Shown here piece after piece: positions 51,719 through 60,897 of a stretch of DNA of 64,000 nt. A program made the translations under genes and the position numbers. The stretch lies in assembly GCA_046262315.1 (NCBI GenBank), contig JBHEMZ010000132.1:15236-79235 (forward strand), written 5' to 3'. The DNA is from JACVRM01 sp046262315. GTDB lineage: Bacteria; Actinomycetota; Thermoleophilia; Gaiellales; Gaiellaceae. How positions within the stretch are numbered: the stretch's first letter is position 1; each line of letters starts with the position of its first letter. Below the pieces are notes generated by a model that saw nothing but the letters and a program-made list of their open reading frames with translations, was not told the DNA's origin and searched no databases.

Positions 51719-52566
51719 GCGAGCCGGCACGGCGAGGCCTCGGCCGTGGCTTCGAGGTTCTGATCGGCGGCGGCGCCGAGTCGCAGCTGATGCACATGCC
51801 GGTCGAGATGATCCATGCGAACCCGCGCCAGCCGCGCAAGCGGTTCGACCACGAGGCGACCAGCGGCCTCGCGGACTCGGTGCGGGCGCAAGGGCTGATC
51901 CAGCCGGTGCTCGTGCGCCCGCGCGAGGAAGGCGGCTACGAGCTGATCGCCGGCGAGCGGCGCTGGCGAGCGGCCCAGGAGGCCGGTCTGCCGACGGTGC
52001 CCGCCATCGTGCGCGATGCGGACGACCGCGACGCCCTGCTGCTAGGGCTCGTCGAGAACGTCGCGCGCGAGCAGCTTTCCCCGGTGGAGGAGGCGCGCGC
52101 CTACGCCGTGCTGCTCGACGAGTTCGGCCTGTCGCTGGGTGACGTGGCGGAGCGCGTCGCGAAGGCGAAGCCGACGGTCTCGAACCGGCTGCGCCTGCTC
52201 GAGCTGCCGGACGACGTGCTGGCGATGCTCGAGCGCGGCGAGCTCACCGAGGGACACGCACGGGCGGTGCTCGCCGTGCCCGAGCACGAGGGCCGCCGCA
52301 GGCTCGCGCGCGAAATCGTCCGCACGGGCATGTCCGTGCGCAAGGCTGAGCAAGCGGCACGCTGGTCGGGAGCGGCCCGCAAGAAGACACGCGGCCGTCT
52401 CATGGTCAGCCCCGCGCTCGCGGAGCGGGCCCGGCTTGGGGCGCAAGCGCTGCTCGGCCGGGAAGCGCACGTTCGCCTCGGCAAGCTCGAGATTCCCTAC
52501 AGCGACGAGTTCGACCTCGCCGAGCTCGCCGAAGCGTTCGAGCGGGCAGCAGTCCGCCGAGCCTGA
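51715..52566 (+). CDS. parB: Chromosome-partitioning protein ParB/Spo0J
   Basis: A 283-aa ParB: RRGLGRGFEVLIGG (ParA-contact N-terminus), HANPRQPRKRFDHEA, LIAGERRWRAAQEAGLPTVP and LVENVAREQLSPVEEARAYAVL of the CTPase/clamp domain, then the parS-binding helix-turn-helix (VAERVAKAKPTVSNRLRLLELP). I saw no exact GTTTCACGTGAAAC parS site in the window. Confidence 0.96.
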   Translation: MSEPARRGLGRGFEVLIGGGAESQLMHMPVEMIHANPRQPRKRFDHEATSGLADSVRAQGLIQPVLVRPREEGGYELIAGERRWRAAQEAGLPTVPAIVRDADDRDALLLGLVENVAREQLSPVEEARAYAVLLDEFGLSLGDVAERVAKAKPTVSNRLRLLELPDDVLAMLERGELTEGHARAVLAVPEHEGRRRLAREIVRTGMSVRKAEQAARWSGAARKKTRGRLMVSPALAERARLGAQALLGREAHVRLGKLEIPYSDEFDLAELAEAFERAAVRRA

Positions 52567-52586
52567 GCTACAATCTGGCCCCCTGC

Positions 52587-52660
52587 GGGCGATTAGCTCA
52601 GCTGGTTAGAGCGCCGCTCTGATAAGGCGGAGGTCCGTGGTTCGAGTCCACGATCGCCCA
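52587..52660 (+). tRNA. tRNA-Ile(GAT)
   Basis: A full cloverleaf: acceptor GGGCGAT/ATCGCCC with A73, D-loop AGCTCAGCTGGTTAGAGC, anticodon loop CTGATAA with GAT, and T-arm GTGGTTCGAGTCCAC. CCA is not encoded. It follows parB by 20 bases. Confidence 0.97.
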
Positions 52661-52876
52661 TCCCGCGCCCCTGGCCGGCGGCTCCTCCCGGCCGGCGGAG
52701 CCGGCCTCCGGAGCCGCCTCGGCCCGCTGCCGGCACGCCGCTCTCCGGGGCCGTGTGATCAACACTGTCCCCTCCGACAGCACACCGGCAGCAGGCCGTG
52801 CGCGCCTCCGTGTCCTCGGCTGGCAGCTCGACGTGCACGAGCGTGCTCTTCATCTGCCCTCAGCCGTTCGGGTTCG

Positions 52877-53227
52877 TCAGCCTGAGCTCAGTCCGGAGAG
52901 TCGGTCCGTCTTCGCCGCGGCGATGAAGTCGTTGCGGTGGAGGCCGCGGATCTTGTGCGTCCACCACGTGACCGTCGTGCGTCCCCACTCGGTCAGGAGG
53001 GCGGGGTGATGCCCCTCCGCCTCGGCGAGCGCGCCAATCTCGTTGGTGAAACGCAGCGCCTGCGCGAAGTCTGGGAAGGAGAAGACGCGCCGCAGCCGTT
53101 TGATCCCATCGAGCTCGAGGAGCTCCCAGTCGGGGATCTGCGGCCGGAGCTCGGCGAGCTCCTCGGGGGTAACCTGCGGGGCGTCGCGCCTGCACGCGAC
53201 GCACTTCATCTCCGTTAGCTCTTGCAT
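52877..53227 (-). CDS. 4a-hydroxytetrahydrobiopterin dehydratase (pterin-4a-carbinolamine dehydratase-like)
   Basis: A 116-aa protein with the PCD fold: IPDWELLELDGIKRLRRVFSF, FTNEIGALAEAEGHHPALLTEWG (the EGHHP motif carries the catalytic His pair) and TVTWWTHKIRGLHRNDFIAAAK. The N-terminal CVAC has two cysteines. The enzyme recycles the pterin cofactor of aromatic amino-acid hydroxylases; no hydroxylase is in this window, so the physiological role is uncertain. ATG 53227 or the ATG six codons later (MKCVACRRDA) could be used. Confidence 0.88.
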   Translation of the reverse strand: MQELTEMKCVACRRDAPQVTPEELAELRPQIPDWELLELDGIKRLRRVFSFPDFAQALRFTNEIGALAEAEGHHPALLTEWGRTTVTWWTHKIRGLHRNDFIAAAKTDRLSGLSSG

Positions 53228-53553
53228 CGCTGCTCCCCTCGGACTGTGCGACGATCGACCGTTAGATACTCGTTACGCTGCGGCGTCGACGCACGGAAGA
53301 GACTCGTCAGTGAAGGCTCCGGGCTCTCTGCGTGCGGCGTATGCAGTGGCCTTGCTCGCGGGTCCTGAACGCGAGTCCCGTCGAGTCGAAAGCCGTGATC
53401 TCGCTTCCACGCTGCGGCGGCCGGGCGCTGATCCGGTCCTCGCTGATCCGGTGAAGGAGTCTCACCGGACAAAAGTAACCTTCGCGGTCGCGGTGGAGAT
53501 GGGCCCGATGTGGCTTTTGCCGCAGACGTTTGACCGGCGGGGGCCGAGCTAAC
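53228..53553. other. Intergenic stretch without a recognised gene
   Basis: 326 bases between the dehydratase and the nuclease gene. I see no protein-like frame. It holds a repeated GCTGATCCGGT (53427-53437 and 53442-53452), and a hairpin with a perfect 7-bp stem CCGGTGA/TCACCGG and a 7-base loop (53448-53468) followed by ACAAAAG. It could be a 5' leader or promoter for the downstream gene. Confidence 0.5.
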
Positions 53554-54063
53554 ATGCGAGTGGGCGCCATGCAGGAGATGGTCATCTACGGGGTGAGCTT
53601 CGACCTGGTCGGCAAGCAGCCGATCGTTTTGCTCAAGACGTCGGACGGCAACCGTTATCTGCCCATTTGGATCGGGCAGCCGGAGGCTGCTGCGATCCTG
53701 ATGAAGCTCCAGGGCGCCTCGACGCCGCGGCCGATGACGCACGACCTCTTCGCGGAGACGCTCGACCAGCTCGACGCCCGGCTCGTACGCATCACCGTGA
53801 CCGAGCTCAAGGACAACACCTTCTACGCGTCGATCACAGTCCAGCAGAACGGCTCCGAGGTCGAGATCGACTCGCGCCCGTCCGACGCGATCGCGCTGGC
53901 GGTACGCGCGGAGGCCCCGATCTTCGCCGCCGATCGCGTGATCGAGGAATCCGCCATCGAGTTCGAGGGCGATGAGGTCAACGAGGAGGAGATCGTCTCC
54001 GACTTCCGCAAGTTCCTCGACAACGTCACGCCGGACGAGTTTGCGGTTGAGGGAGAAGAGTGA
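53554..54063 (+). CDS. Bifunctional nuclease family protein (DUF151/BFN)
   Basis: A 169-aa protein of the BFN domain family, with DNase/RNase activity reported in a plant homologue: VIYGVSFDLVGKQPIVLLKT, YLPIWIGQPEAAAILMKLQG, TRPMTHDLF-like STPRPMTHDLFAETLDQL and the acidic RPSDAIALAVRAEAPIFAAD. The C-terminal tail is strongly acidic (FEGDEVNEEEIVSDF). The start could be ATG 53554 or ATG 53569 (MQEMVIYG), which matches the family N-terminus better. Confidence 0.85.
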   Translation: MRVGAMQEMVIYGVSFDLVGKQPIVLLKTSDGNRYLPIWIGQPEAAAILMKLQGASTPRPMTHDLFAETLDQLDARLVRITVTELKDNTFYASITVQQNGSEVEIDSRPSDAIALAVRAEAPIFAADRVIEESAIEFEGDEVNEEEIVSDFRKFLDNVTPDEFAVEGEE

Positions 54064-54200
54064 CCGGCGGCTTCACCGCCGGTCTAGTAGTTGGACGCCC
54101 GTCGCGTTTCTTCCAATGGCTGTGAGCGCGTCTGGTGTAGCGAACGTTTCGAAGGACCGCCTGGAGCGAGCCGGCGCTGCGGCGGTCCAGTTGCCTGTAG

Positions 54201-55541
54201 CTAGTAGACGTAGATGACGGTGCCGTAGCCGTTCGTGGCGAACAGGCGCGGCGCGAGCCACATCGGGATGCGGACGCAGCCGTGCGACGCGGGATACGCC
54301 GGCACGTCCGGGTAGCCGTGGATGGCGAACCCGCGCAGGAAGTACATCGGGTACCACAGCACCCAGTCCCAGCCGGTCACCTTGCGGTAGACACGCCAGC
54401 GCCCGACCGGTGTGTTGCCCGTCGCCCCTGTGGAGACGTGTGAGGTGAGCACGACGCGGCCGTTTCGGACGAGTAGCAGCACCTGGAGGCTCTTGCTGAC
54501 CTCGATGTGGTCGCCGCCGTAGCGGGCGCGCGGCGGTGCAGCGCGCTCGAGGGCACGCCAGAGCCGAACATCGACGCGGCCGGTGCGCGGCAGACCGTGC
54601 AGTGTCTGGAAGGCGAGCACCGCCTGCGCCGTCTCCCAGCCGTAGAAGCTGTCCGCGGCGGGCAGTGCATACGTGAGCTTGCGGAGCTGCGTCTCGAGCG
54701 CGTACACGGCCGGGCCGGTCGAGCCCACGCCCAGGGCTGGGAGGCGCACCGCGGCTCCCAGCGAGCGCACCTGCGTGACGAATCCCGCGCGGGCTTCTAC
54801 GGTGGCTCTCAGTGCGTAGCGCGTCTGGCGGCGCGAGTCGAGCCGGATGACGACGCGGCCCGAGTCCGTCCGCGCTCGCCACGGCTTTCCGCTCCGCCGC
54901 ACCGTGAGGGTCAACGGGCCTGCGGCGGTGGGCTCAAGCCGGGCAACTGCGGTGAGCGACGCGCCGACCACCCGGGCGCCGCGCAGCTCGAGCTTGATAC
55001 GAGGCCGTAGCGAGATCGACAAGGAGTCCGAGACCGCGCCCCCGTAGGCGACTGTGTACGTCGCCGGTGAGCGCGGGTACATGCCCATCACGAAGTGGCC
55101 GCCCGGTCGGATGCGACCGGTGCCGACCGCAATGCCTTCGCGGAGGAGCGCCACCCGGGCGCCGGTGAGGGCAGGCACGATCGTCCCGCGTACTTTCACC
55201 CGGCGCCGGTAGTCGGCCACCCGCGGTGCGCTTGCCTCGAGAGCGACTGAGGTCACGGTCACCGAGGCTCGCGTCTCCTCTCCGCTTGCGGAGGTGCCGA
55301 CGACGCTGACGAGGTGGCGTCCGGCAGGGAACGTGAAGCTCACCGAAGGGCCCGCCGCCACTGCGCCGCCCGGCAGCTCCCAGCGGTACGCCACCGCGTC
55401 TCCGGAGGCGGTCAGCGTAGTCTTGAGCGGCGCTGCGCCGAGGGCGGGAGCGGCTTGCACCGAAACAGCGGGCGGAGCGGCGTGCGCGGCCGGAGCGAGC
55501 GTCGCGGCCAGGAGCGTGACGGCGAGGACGAAACGTCGCAC
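54201..55541 (-). CDS. Secreted L,D-transpeptidase with PKD-like and peptidoglycan-binding domains
   Basis: A 446-aa exported protein. A signal peptide (RRFVLAVTLLAATLAPAAHA) is followed by a PKD-like domain (YRWELPGGAVAAGPSVSFTF), Ig-like strands, a PGB-1 domain (LRKLTYALPAADSFYGWETAQAVLAFQ) and a C-terminal YkuD domain with FAIHGYPDVPAYPASHGCVRIP (catalytic His and Cys). L,D-transpeptidases make 3-3 cross-links in peptidoglycan or anchor proteins to it. The last residues after the active site are few, but the domain looks complete. Confidence 0.88.
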   Translation of the reverse strand: MRRFVLAVTLLAATLAPAAHAAPPAVSVQAAPALGAAPLKTTLTASGDAVAYRWELPGGAVAAGPSVSFTFPAGRHLVSVVGTSASGEETRASVTVTSVALEASAPRVADYRRRVKVRGTIVPALTGARVALLREGIAVGTGRIRPGGHFVMGMYPRSPATYTVAYGGAVSDSLSISLRPRIKLELRGARVVGASLTAVARLEPTAAGPLTLTVRRSGKPWRARTDSGRVVIRLDSRRQTRYALRATVEARAGFVTQVRSLGAAVRLPALGVGSTGPAVYALETQLRKLTYALPAADSFYGWETAQAVLAFQTLHGLPRTGRVDVRLWRALERAAPPRARYGGDHIEVSKSLQVLLLVRNGRVVLTSHVSTGATGNTPVGRWRVYRKVTGWDWVLWYPMYFLRGFAIHGYPDVPAYPASHGCVRIPMWLAPRLFATNGYGTVIYVY

Positions 55542-55565
55542 ATTTCTCAGCGTACGCAGGAATCG

Positions 55566-56249
55566 CTAGTGGGCAATAGACACTGCGAGCGCCAGCGCAT
55601 TGAACGCACCGTGCACGACGATGCACGGCAGGACGCTGCCGGTGCGCTCGCGCAGGAAGGCGAGCACCGCGCCGAAGAGCGTCAGCACAGGCAGCGCCTC
55701 CACGAGGCCGTGCACCAACCCGAAGCTGAGCCCCACCACGAGGATCGCCGGCCACCGACCGAATCGCCGCAGGAGCGTGAAGCCGACGCCGCGGAAGGTC
55801 AGCTCCTCCACGATCGGGACGAGTAGGACGATCAGCGCGAAGTTGGCGAAGAACTGCGGCGCCCGGCCTCCGTCCCAGCCGGTCGGCACAAGCCCCTGCT
55901 CTTCACCGGGCTGGAGCCAGCGGCTCAGCGCCGCTTCGAAGACGACGACCGCGATCACGATCGTGGTGCCGAGCCCGAGCGCGCGCCACCACGACTGCGG
56001 CGGCCGCAGTGCCAGCATCTCGAGAGTGCGTGGCCAGCCGGCGATGAGGATGGCGATCCCGAGGAGGACGAGGTTCGGGAGCGCGTTCCAGAGTGACTCC
56101 CAGCGGTAGACGAAGTCGTCGGGCGGTTCGTCGCCGGCGTTGGCCGCGTACGCGAGCGTCGACAAGAGCGCGACAAGCGCGAGCCAGGCGCCGAGCCGCG
56201 CGCTGTTTTGCGCCTGTGGTGGGTGCGCGCCCGCGGCTACGCGACCCAC
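55566..56249 (-). CDS. CPBP-family intramembrane metalloprotease
   Basis: A 227-aa membrane protein with about six segments. The CPBP (CaaX protease/bacteriocin self-immunity) motifs are IVEELTFRGVGFTLL (EExxxR), LSFGLVHGLVEALP (FxxxH) and IVVHGAFNALALAV (HxxxN). GTG 56249 overlaps the upstream mannosyltransferase stop by 13 bases. Most such proteases have unknown substrates. Confidence 0.8.
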   Translation of the reverse strand: MGRVAAGAHPPQAQNSARLGAWLALVALLSTLAYAANAGDEPPDDFVYRWESLWNALPNLVLLGIAILIAGWPRTLEMLALRPPQSWWRALGLGTTIVIAVVVFEAALSRWLQPGEEQGLVPTGWDGGRAPQFFANFALIVLLVPIVEELTFRGVGFTLLRRFGRWPAILVVGLSFGLVHGLVEALPVLTLFGAVLAFLRERTGSVLPCIVVHGAFNALALAVSIAH

Positions 56250-57505
56250 TGCCACAGCGCCCACTGGGTGACGGCGATTCCGAGGAAGAGCGCGCTCACG
56301 CTCAGGACGGCGGCGTGCAGCCGGGGGCGCCCGCCGAGCGCCGCTAGCGCGAGGAAGAACGGGAACACGGTCAGCCCGTAGCGGGGAAGCGACTGGAGCG
56401 GCCACGCGTCGCTTGGCACGCTCAAAGGCAGCGCGAGGCTCGTGATGCAGAAGAGCCCGTACGGTGCGCCGAAGCGCCGCCAGGCGACGAGGGTGAGCAC
56501 GACGAAGAGCGCAAGGAACGCGAGCAGGCTCAGGTTGATCGCCGCCGTTTGGAGCGGGCTCCAACTCGTCACCTGCGGCCAGTAGATGTGGCCTTCGCCT
56601 CCCGCGGCGAGCTGGCGTGCCCCAGCCCACGCCGCACGCAGGCCGTGCCAGACCCCGCCGAGCGGTCCGAGCGGCGAGAGGTGGCGGTCCCAGTGGCGTT
56701 GAGCATCGAGAGACGCGAAGGGGTCGTCGAGCCGCCACCAGAGGAAGAGCGGATAAGCGGCGAAGACGGCGGGCGCGGCCGCAAGCCTGGCAAGGCCGAA
56801 GTTCCCGCGTGCCCGCCAGGCGAGGAGCGCGAGCGGAGGCAGCAGCGCGATCGCGGAGGGACGCGTGAGCAGCGCCAGCCCGGCCACGGACGAGGCCTCG
56901 AGCAGGCGCCCGCGCTCCGCGAGCAAGAAGACGGCGATAGCGAGCAGCAGGTAGAGCGACTCGCTGTAAACGGCGCCGAGGAAGAGCGAGGTCGGAAAGA
57001 CGGCGAGATAGAGCAGCGAGCGCCGCGCTCCGTCGGCCCCCAGCCGAGGCTCGGCGAGCCGGTAGAGCAGTGCGAAAGCAGCGGCGCCGGCAGCCAGCGA
57101 AACGGCGATTCCCGCGAGCACGTAGTGGCCCGCGAGCACGCGCCCGAGCCCTGCCACGAGCCCGGGATACAGCGGGAAGAAGGCGGCGTCACCATCGCGG
57201 GCGCCGTACCCCTCCTGTGCGAGGCGGAGAAACCAGACGCCGTCCCAGCGCGCCCAGACGTCCGTCACCGCGCCCAGATCGCGCGTGTAGGCCGGGTCGT
57301 CCCAGAGGTCCACCCGCGGGTTTCGGCTGCCGTCGAGGGCGAAGAGGACGAAGAGCGCCGCGGCCCAGATTGCCGCCCGGCTCCAGAGGAAGATCTCGAC
57401 GGCTGGATTGCGAAGCGGGCGGGCCGCCGACAGCTCGGGAGGGCGGGCGGCGGTTCTGCGAACCCGTTGACCCGCGCGCACGACGGCTCGATGATAACGG
57501 CGCAT
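56237..57505 (-). CDS. PIG-V-like integral membrane mannosyltransferase (GT-C)
   Basis: A 422-aa protein with about ten membrane segments. The first luminal loop DVWARWDGVWFLRLAQEGYG with its Asp, then FFPLYPGLVAGLG, VFPTSLFLGAVYSESLYLLL and LLTRPSAIALLPPLALL, match PIG-V/Gpi18-type mannosyltransferases, which use polyprenol- or dolichol-phosphate mannose. The donor could come from the synthase at 4378-5094. ATG 57505 gives the longest version, but it shares the CATG with the divergent DUF2203 gene, so a downstream start is likely. Confidence 0.75.
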   Translation of the reverse strand: MRRYHRAVVRAGQRVRRTAARPPELSAARPLRNPAVEIFLWSRAAIWAAALFVLFALDGSRNPRVDLWDDPAYTRDLGAVTDVWARWDGVWFLRLAQEGYGARDGDAAFFPLYPGLVAGLGRVLAGHYVLAGIAVSLAAGAAAFALLYRLAEPRLGADGARRSLLYLAVFPTSLFLGAVYSESLYLLLAIAVFLLAERGRLLEASSVAGLALLTRPSAIALLPPLALLAWRARGNFGLARLAAAPAVFAAYPLFLWWRLDDPFASLDAQRHWDRHLSPLGPLGGVWHGLRAAWAGARQLAAGGEGHIYWPQVTSWSPLQTAAINLSLLAFLALFVVLTLVAWRRFGAPYGLFCITSLALPLSVPSDAWPLQSLPRYGLTVFPFFLALAALGGRPRLHAAVLSVSALFLGIAVTQWALWQWVA

Positions 57506-57902
57506 GGACAGGCGACTTTTCACCGTGGCGGAGGCGAACAAGGCGCTCACCGAGCTACGCCCGCTCGCTGAGGAGATGGTGCGTCGCCGTCAGGGGCTCG
57601 CGGAGGCCGAAGAACGCCATGCGGCGGTGCAGGAGCACGTGGCCGGAAACGGCGCCGGCCTCGACCCGCGGAAGCTCGCCGCCCTGCACGCACTCACTCG
57701 CCGCGAGGGCGAAGCGCTCGCCCGCTGCGTCGACCGCATCCAGGCTCGCGGCGTTCTCGTCAAGGACCTCGACACGGGCCTGCTGGACTTCCCGGCTCGC
57801 CGCGGCGGCGAGGACGTGCTCCTCTGCTGGCGCCCCGGGGAGCCCGACGTCGCCTGGTGGCACGGCGAGGACGAAGGCTTCGCCGACCGCAAGCCGCTCT
57901 AA
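57504..57902 (+). CDS. DUF2203-family protein
   Basis: A 132-aa cytoplasmic protein. FTVAEANKALTELRPLAEEM, the alpha-helical middle, and RGVLVKDLDTGLLDFPARRGGEDVLLCWRPGEPDVAWWHGEDEGFADRKPL are the complete DUF2203 pattern. It has no known function. The ATG at 57504 is one base from the start codon of the divergent mannosyltransferase. Confidence 0.83.
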   Translation: MDRRLFTVAEANKALTELRPLAEEMVRRRQGLAEAEERHAAVQEHVAGNGAGLDPRKLAALHALTRREGEALARCVDRIQARGVLVKDLDTGLLDFPARRGGEDVLLCWRPGEPDVAWWHGEDEGFADRKPL

Positions 57903-57975
57903 CGGAGGAACCCCTGGTTCCCCCGTTTGCCCCCTTCCTGGAGGGGCTGTCCGACTGAGGCCGTAAAGAACCTGC

Positions 57976-58701
57976 ATGCCTTCGCTCGAGCGTCTCGGCG
58001 TCGCCCTAGCTGCGGTCGCCATCGCGGCGCTCGTGGCCAAGCTCGTCGACCGGCGTATGTCGCGACGCGAGCTCGCACCCGGCTCGGTGACACGCTATCG
58101 GGTGCTGAGGCGGAGTATTATGAGCACGATTGTCGCCTTCGGTGTGCTCTCGGCGCTGCTTGTCATCCCGCAGGTGCGCGCAGTGGCCGGCGGCGTCCTC
58201 GCCTCGTCCGCCGTGCTCGCGCTCGTGGTCGGCTTCGCCGCGCGCTCGACGCTCGCCAACTTCGTTGCCGGCCTTCTGATCGCGTTCACGCAACCACTCC
58301 GGCTGGGGGATTGGGTCACCGTGGACGGCGACGAGGGCGTCGTCGAGGAGATCGGGCTCACGTACACCTTCATCCGCACGCGGGACGATGACCGGCTCGT
58401 GATCCCGAACGAGAAGCTGGCCTCGGATACCATCCGCAACGCCACCATCGTCAGCCGGGAGAAGGTCGCCGAGATAACCGTGCAGGTTCCGCTCGACAAG
58501 GACCTCGGAGCGGTGGTCGACCTGTTGCGGGCGGAGACGGCAGGCGACGACCGCGCCGACGTGTTCGTGGCGTTGCTCGACGGCGACGCCACCGTGATCG
58601 TGCGCGCCTGGGCGGCGGACCCGCCGGCGGCGGAGCGGCTTGCGAGCGAGCTGCGCCTGCGGGCCCACTCGCGCCTGCGCGCGGCCGGGGTGCTCGGGTG
58701 A
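57976..58701 (+). CDS. Small-conductance mechanosensitive channel (MscS family)
   Basis: A 241-aa MscS protein with about three membrane segments; TM3 and the beta domain are SAVLALVVGFAARSTLANFVAGL, LGDWVTVDGDEGVVEEIGLTYTFIRTRDDDRLVIPNEKLASDTIRN. It opens on membrane stretch to release solutes. The GTG of the next gene overlaps its stop (GTGA, 58698-58701). Confidence 0.9.
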   Translation: MPSLERLGVALAAVAIAALVAKLVDRRMSRRELAPGSVTRYRVLRRSIMSTIVAFGVLSALLVIPQVRAVAGGVLASSAVLALVVGFAARSTLANFVAGLLIAFTQPLRLGDWVTVDGDEGVVEEIGLTYTFIRTRDDDRLVIPNEKLASDTIRNATIVSREKVAEITVQVPLDKDLGAVVDLLRAETAGDDRADVFVALLDGDATVIVRAWAADPPAAERLASELRLRAHSRLRAAGVLG

Positions 58702-60875
58702 GCGCGCGAGACCGCGGGCTCACGTTCGCGGGGCCGCGGCGCCGGCGCCGGCACCGGCGGGCGCGGGCTCAGGCGAAGCGCCGCAAGAGCCTCATCGCAC
58801 TGCTTTTCGTGGGCCTACTGGGGCTGGCGGCGCTCTCCGCCGGGTTCGGCGGGGCGGCGGCGCTCCTCGACAGCTGCAGCCTCTCCTCGCTGAGGCCGGT
58901 TTCGATCGGTGAGAACTCGCTCGTCTACGACACCAAGGGGAACCTTCTCGGCTCCATCCCCGCCGTGCGCAATCGCCAGCGGCGCCCGCTCAACCAGATC
59001 TCGTCATGGATGCGCAAGGCGACTGTCGCCATCGAGGATCGCCGCTTCTACAGCCACGGGGGTGTCGACCTCGAGGGCATCCTGCGTGCGGCCGTCAAGG
59101 ACATCGAGGCGGGCCGACCGGTCGAGGGCGCGTCCACCATCACGCAGCAGCTCGTACGCAACCTCTATCCCCTTTCGCGTGAGCGGACGGTCGAGCGGAA
59201 GATCAAGGAGGCCTGTCTCGCGATCAAGCTCAACCGCCGCTCGACCAAGGACGAGATCCTCGAGGAGTATTTGAACGCTGTCTTCTACGGGAACCGCGCC
59301 TACGGGGTGCAGGCGGCCGCGCGGACGTACTTCTCCCGGAACGCGCTGACGCTGACACTGCCACAGGCGGCATTGCTCGCCGGGCTCACTCAGGCGCCCT
59401 CTCGCTACGACCCTCTCGTCCGGCCCGGGGAGGCGCTGCGCCGCCGCAACCAGGTGCTCGTTGCGATGCTCGAAAACGGCAACATCACGCCGAAGCAGTA
59501 CCGCGCTGCCCTCGCCTCGAAGCTCCAGCTGAACCCGGGCCGCCGCTTCTACGACATCGAGCGCGTCTCCAAGCGCGACCGCTACTTCTTCAACTACGTC
59601 TACGACGAGCTCGTGGCCGAGTACGGCCACAGCACGGTCCGCTCGGGCGGGCTCCAGGTCTACACCACGCTCGACAAGAAGCTCCAGAAGAACGCCGAGC
59701 GGGCCATTCGCGACACGCTCAACCTGCGCTCGGACCCAGCGGCGGCCATCGTCGCGATCGATCCTCGCAGCGGCGAGATCCGAGCTATGAGCGCCGAGGT
59801 ACCCGGGCGGAAGTCGAATCAGTTCAACCTCGCCTCGCAGGCGCGCCGGCAGGCGGGCTCGACCTTCAAGACCTTCGTGCTCGCCACCGCGGTCGAGCAG
59901 GGGGTCAATCCCGACGAAACGTACTACCGGTCCGAGCACTTCATCTACAACCCGGATCCCGCCGGGAGCTGCGAGAGTGATACCTGGTGGTGTGTCGAGA
60001 CGTACGACGGCTCGTACTCGGGCACGATCTCGATCCACGACGCGACGCTCAAGTCGGACAACACCGTCTACGCGAAGCTGACGCTCGACCTGGGGCCGGC
60101 GAAGGTGGCCGGCATGGCGCACAGGCTCGGCATCCGCACGACCCTGCCGCCGTACCCTTCGATGGGGCTCGGCTCGATCGCCGTCTCGCCGCTCGAGATG
60201 GCGTCCGCGTATGCCACGCTCGCCGCTGGCGGCATCTACTCCGAGCCGACCGCGATCAAGCGCGTCGTGCTCGAGGGCGGAAGGACACCCGATCCGGACG
60301 CCGGCTGGGGCGTGCCGGTGCAGCGGCACGTAATCCACGACTGGGTGGCAGCCGAGGTGACGGAGATTCTCGAGGACAACGTCGAGGGCGGCACGGGCAC
60401 GAACGCCGGGTTCGGCCGGCCCGCGGCGGGCAAGACCGGTACGACCGACCGACACTCCGACGCCTGGTTTTGCGGGTACACCCCGCAGCTCTCGACCACC
60501 GTCTGGGTCGGGTACCCGGAGTCAAATCTTTCAATGGAGAACGTCCACGGCATCTCGGTCGCCGGCGGTACCTTTCCCGCCGAAATCTGGCGGCGCTTCA
60601 TGACAGCCGCCTCGACCGGGACGCCGCTGCTCGACTTCCGGCCGGCGCGGGGAATTCCGCAGTGGCGCGAATTCGACGGCCAGTACGCAGGCGACGCATA
60701 CGACGACTACGACTACGACTACGACTACGACAGCGGCGGCGAGGAGCAGCAGCCCGAGACGACGCCGGCGGAGACTCGTCCCCGCGAGCCGGAGCCCGCG
60801 CCGAAGCCGAAGCCGCCTGTCCCGCAACCGGTCGGGCCGTCGAATCCAAATCCGCCCACCAGGACGCCTGAGTAG
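58698..60875 (+). CDS. Class A penicillin-binding protein (PBP1A-like) with Tyr-Asp tail
   Basis: A 725-aa bifunctional peptidoglycan synthase. One N-terminal anchor (SLIALLFVGLLGLAALSAGF), then the GT51 domain with AIEDRRFYSHGGVD and EGASTITQQLVRNLYP, KIKEACLAIKLNRRSTKDEILEEYLNAVFYGNRAYGVQAAA. The transpeptidase domain has RQAGSTFKTFVLATA (SxxK-type Ser), TLKSDNTVY (SxN) and GKTGTTDRHSDAWFCGYTP (KTGT). The C-terminus has a (DY)n run coded by GACTAC repeats (60702-60731), followed by a Pro/Glu-rich tail. The start GTG 58698 overlaps mscS. Confidence 0.93.
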   Translation: MSARDRGLTFAGPRRRRRHRRARAQAKRRKSLIALLFVGLLGLAALSAGFGGAAALLDSCSLSSLRPVSIGENSLVYDTKGNLLGSIPAVRNRQRRPLNQISSWMRKATVAIEDRRFYSHGGVDLEGILRAAVKDIEAGRPVEGASTITQQLVRNLYPLSRERTVERKIKEACLAIKLNRRSTKDEILEEYLNAVFYGNRAYGVQAAARTYFSRNALTLTLPQAALLAGLTQAPSRYDPLVRPGEALRRRNQVLVAMLENGNITPKQYRAALASKLQLNPGRRFYDIERVSKRDRYFFNYVYDELVAEYGHSTVRSGGLQVYTTLDKKLQKNAERAIRDTLNLRSDPAAAIVAIDPRSGEIRAMSAEVPGRKSNQFNLASQARRQAGSTFKTFVLATAVEQGVNPDETYYRSEHFIYNPDPAGSCESDTWWCVETYDGSYSGTISIHDATLKSDNTVYAKLTLDLGPAKVAGMAHRLGIRTTLPPYPSMGLGSIAVSPLEMASAYATLAAGGIYSEPTAIKRVVLEGGRTPDPDAGWGVPVQRHVIHDWVAAEVTEILEDNVEGGTGTNAGFGRPAAGKTGTTDRHSDAWFCGYTPQLSTTVWVGYPESNLSMENVHGISVAGGTFPAEIWRRFMTAASTGTPLLDFRPARGIPQWREFDGQYAGDAYDDYDYDYDYDSGGEEQQPETTPAETRPREPEPAPKPKPPVPQPVGPSNPNPPTRTPE

Positions 60876-60897
60876 GCGAAGCGCCCGCCCGGCGATC

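Noticed and set aside
52587..52660. tRNA-Ile considered as a phage or island attachment site
   Set aside because: No integrase, no second tRNA fragment and no foreign genes follow it.
60702..60731. Short tandem repeat considered as a CRISPR-like array
   Set aside because: It is a 6-base in-frame coding repeat without spacers.
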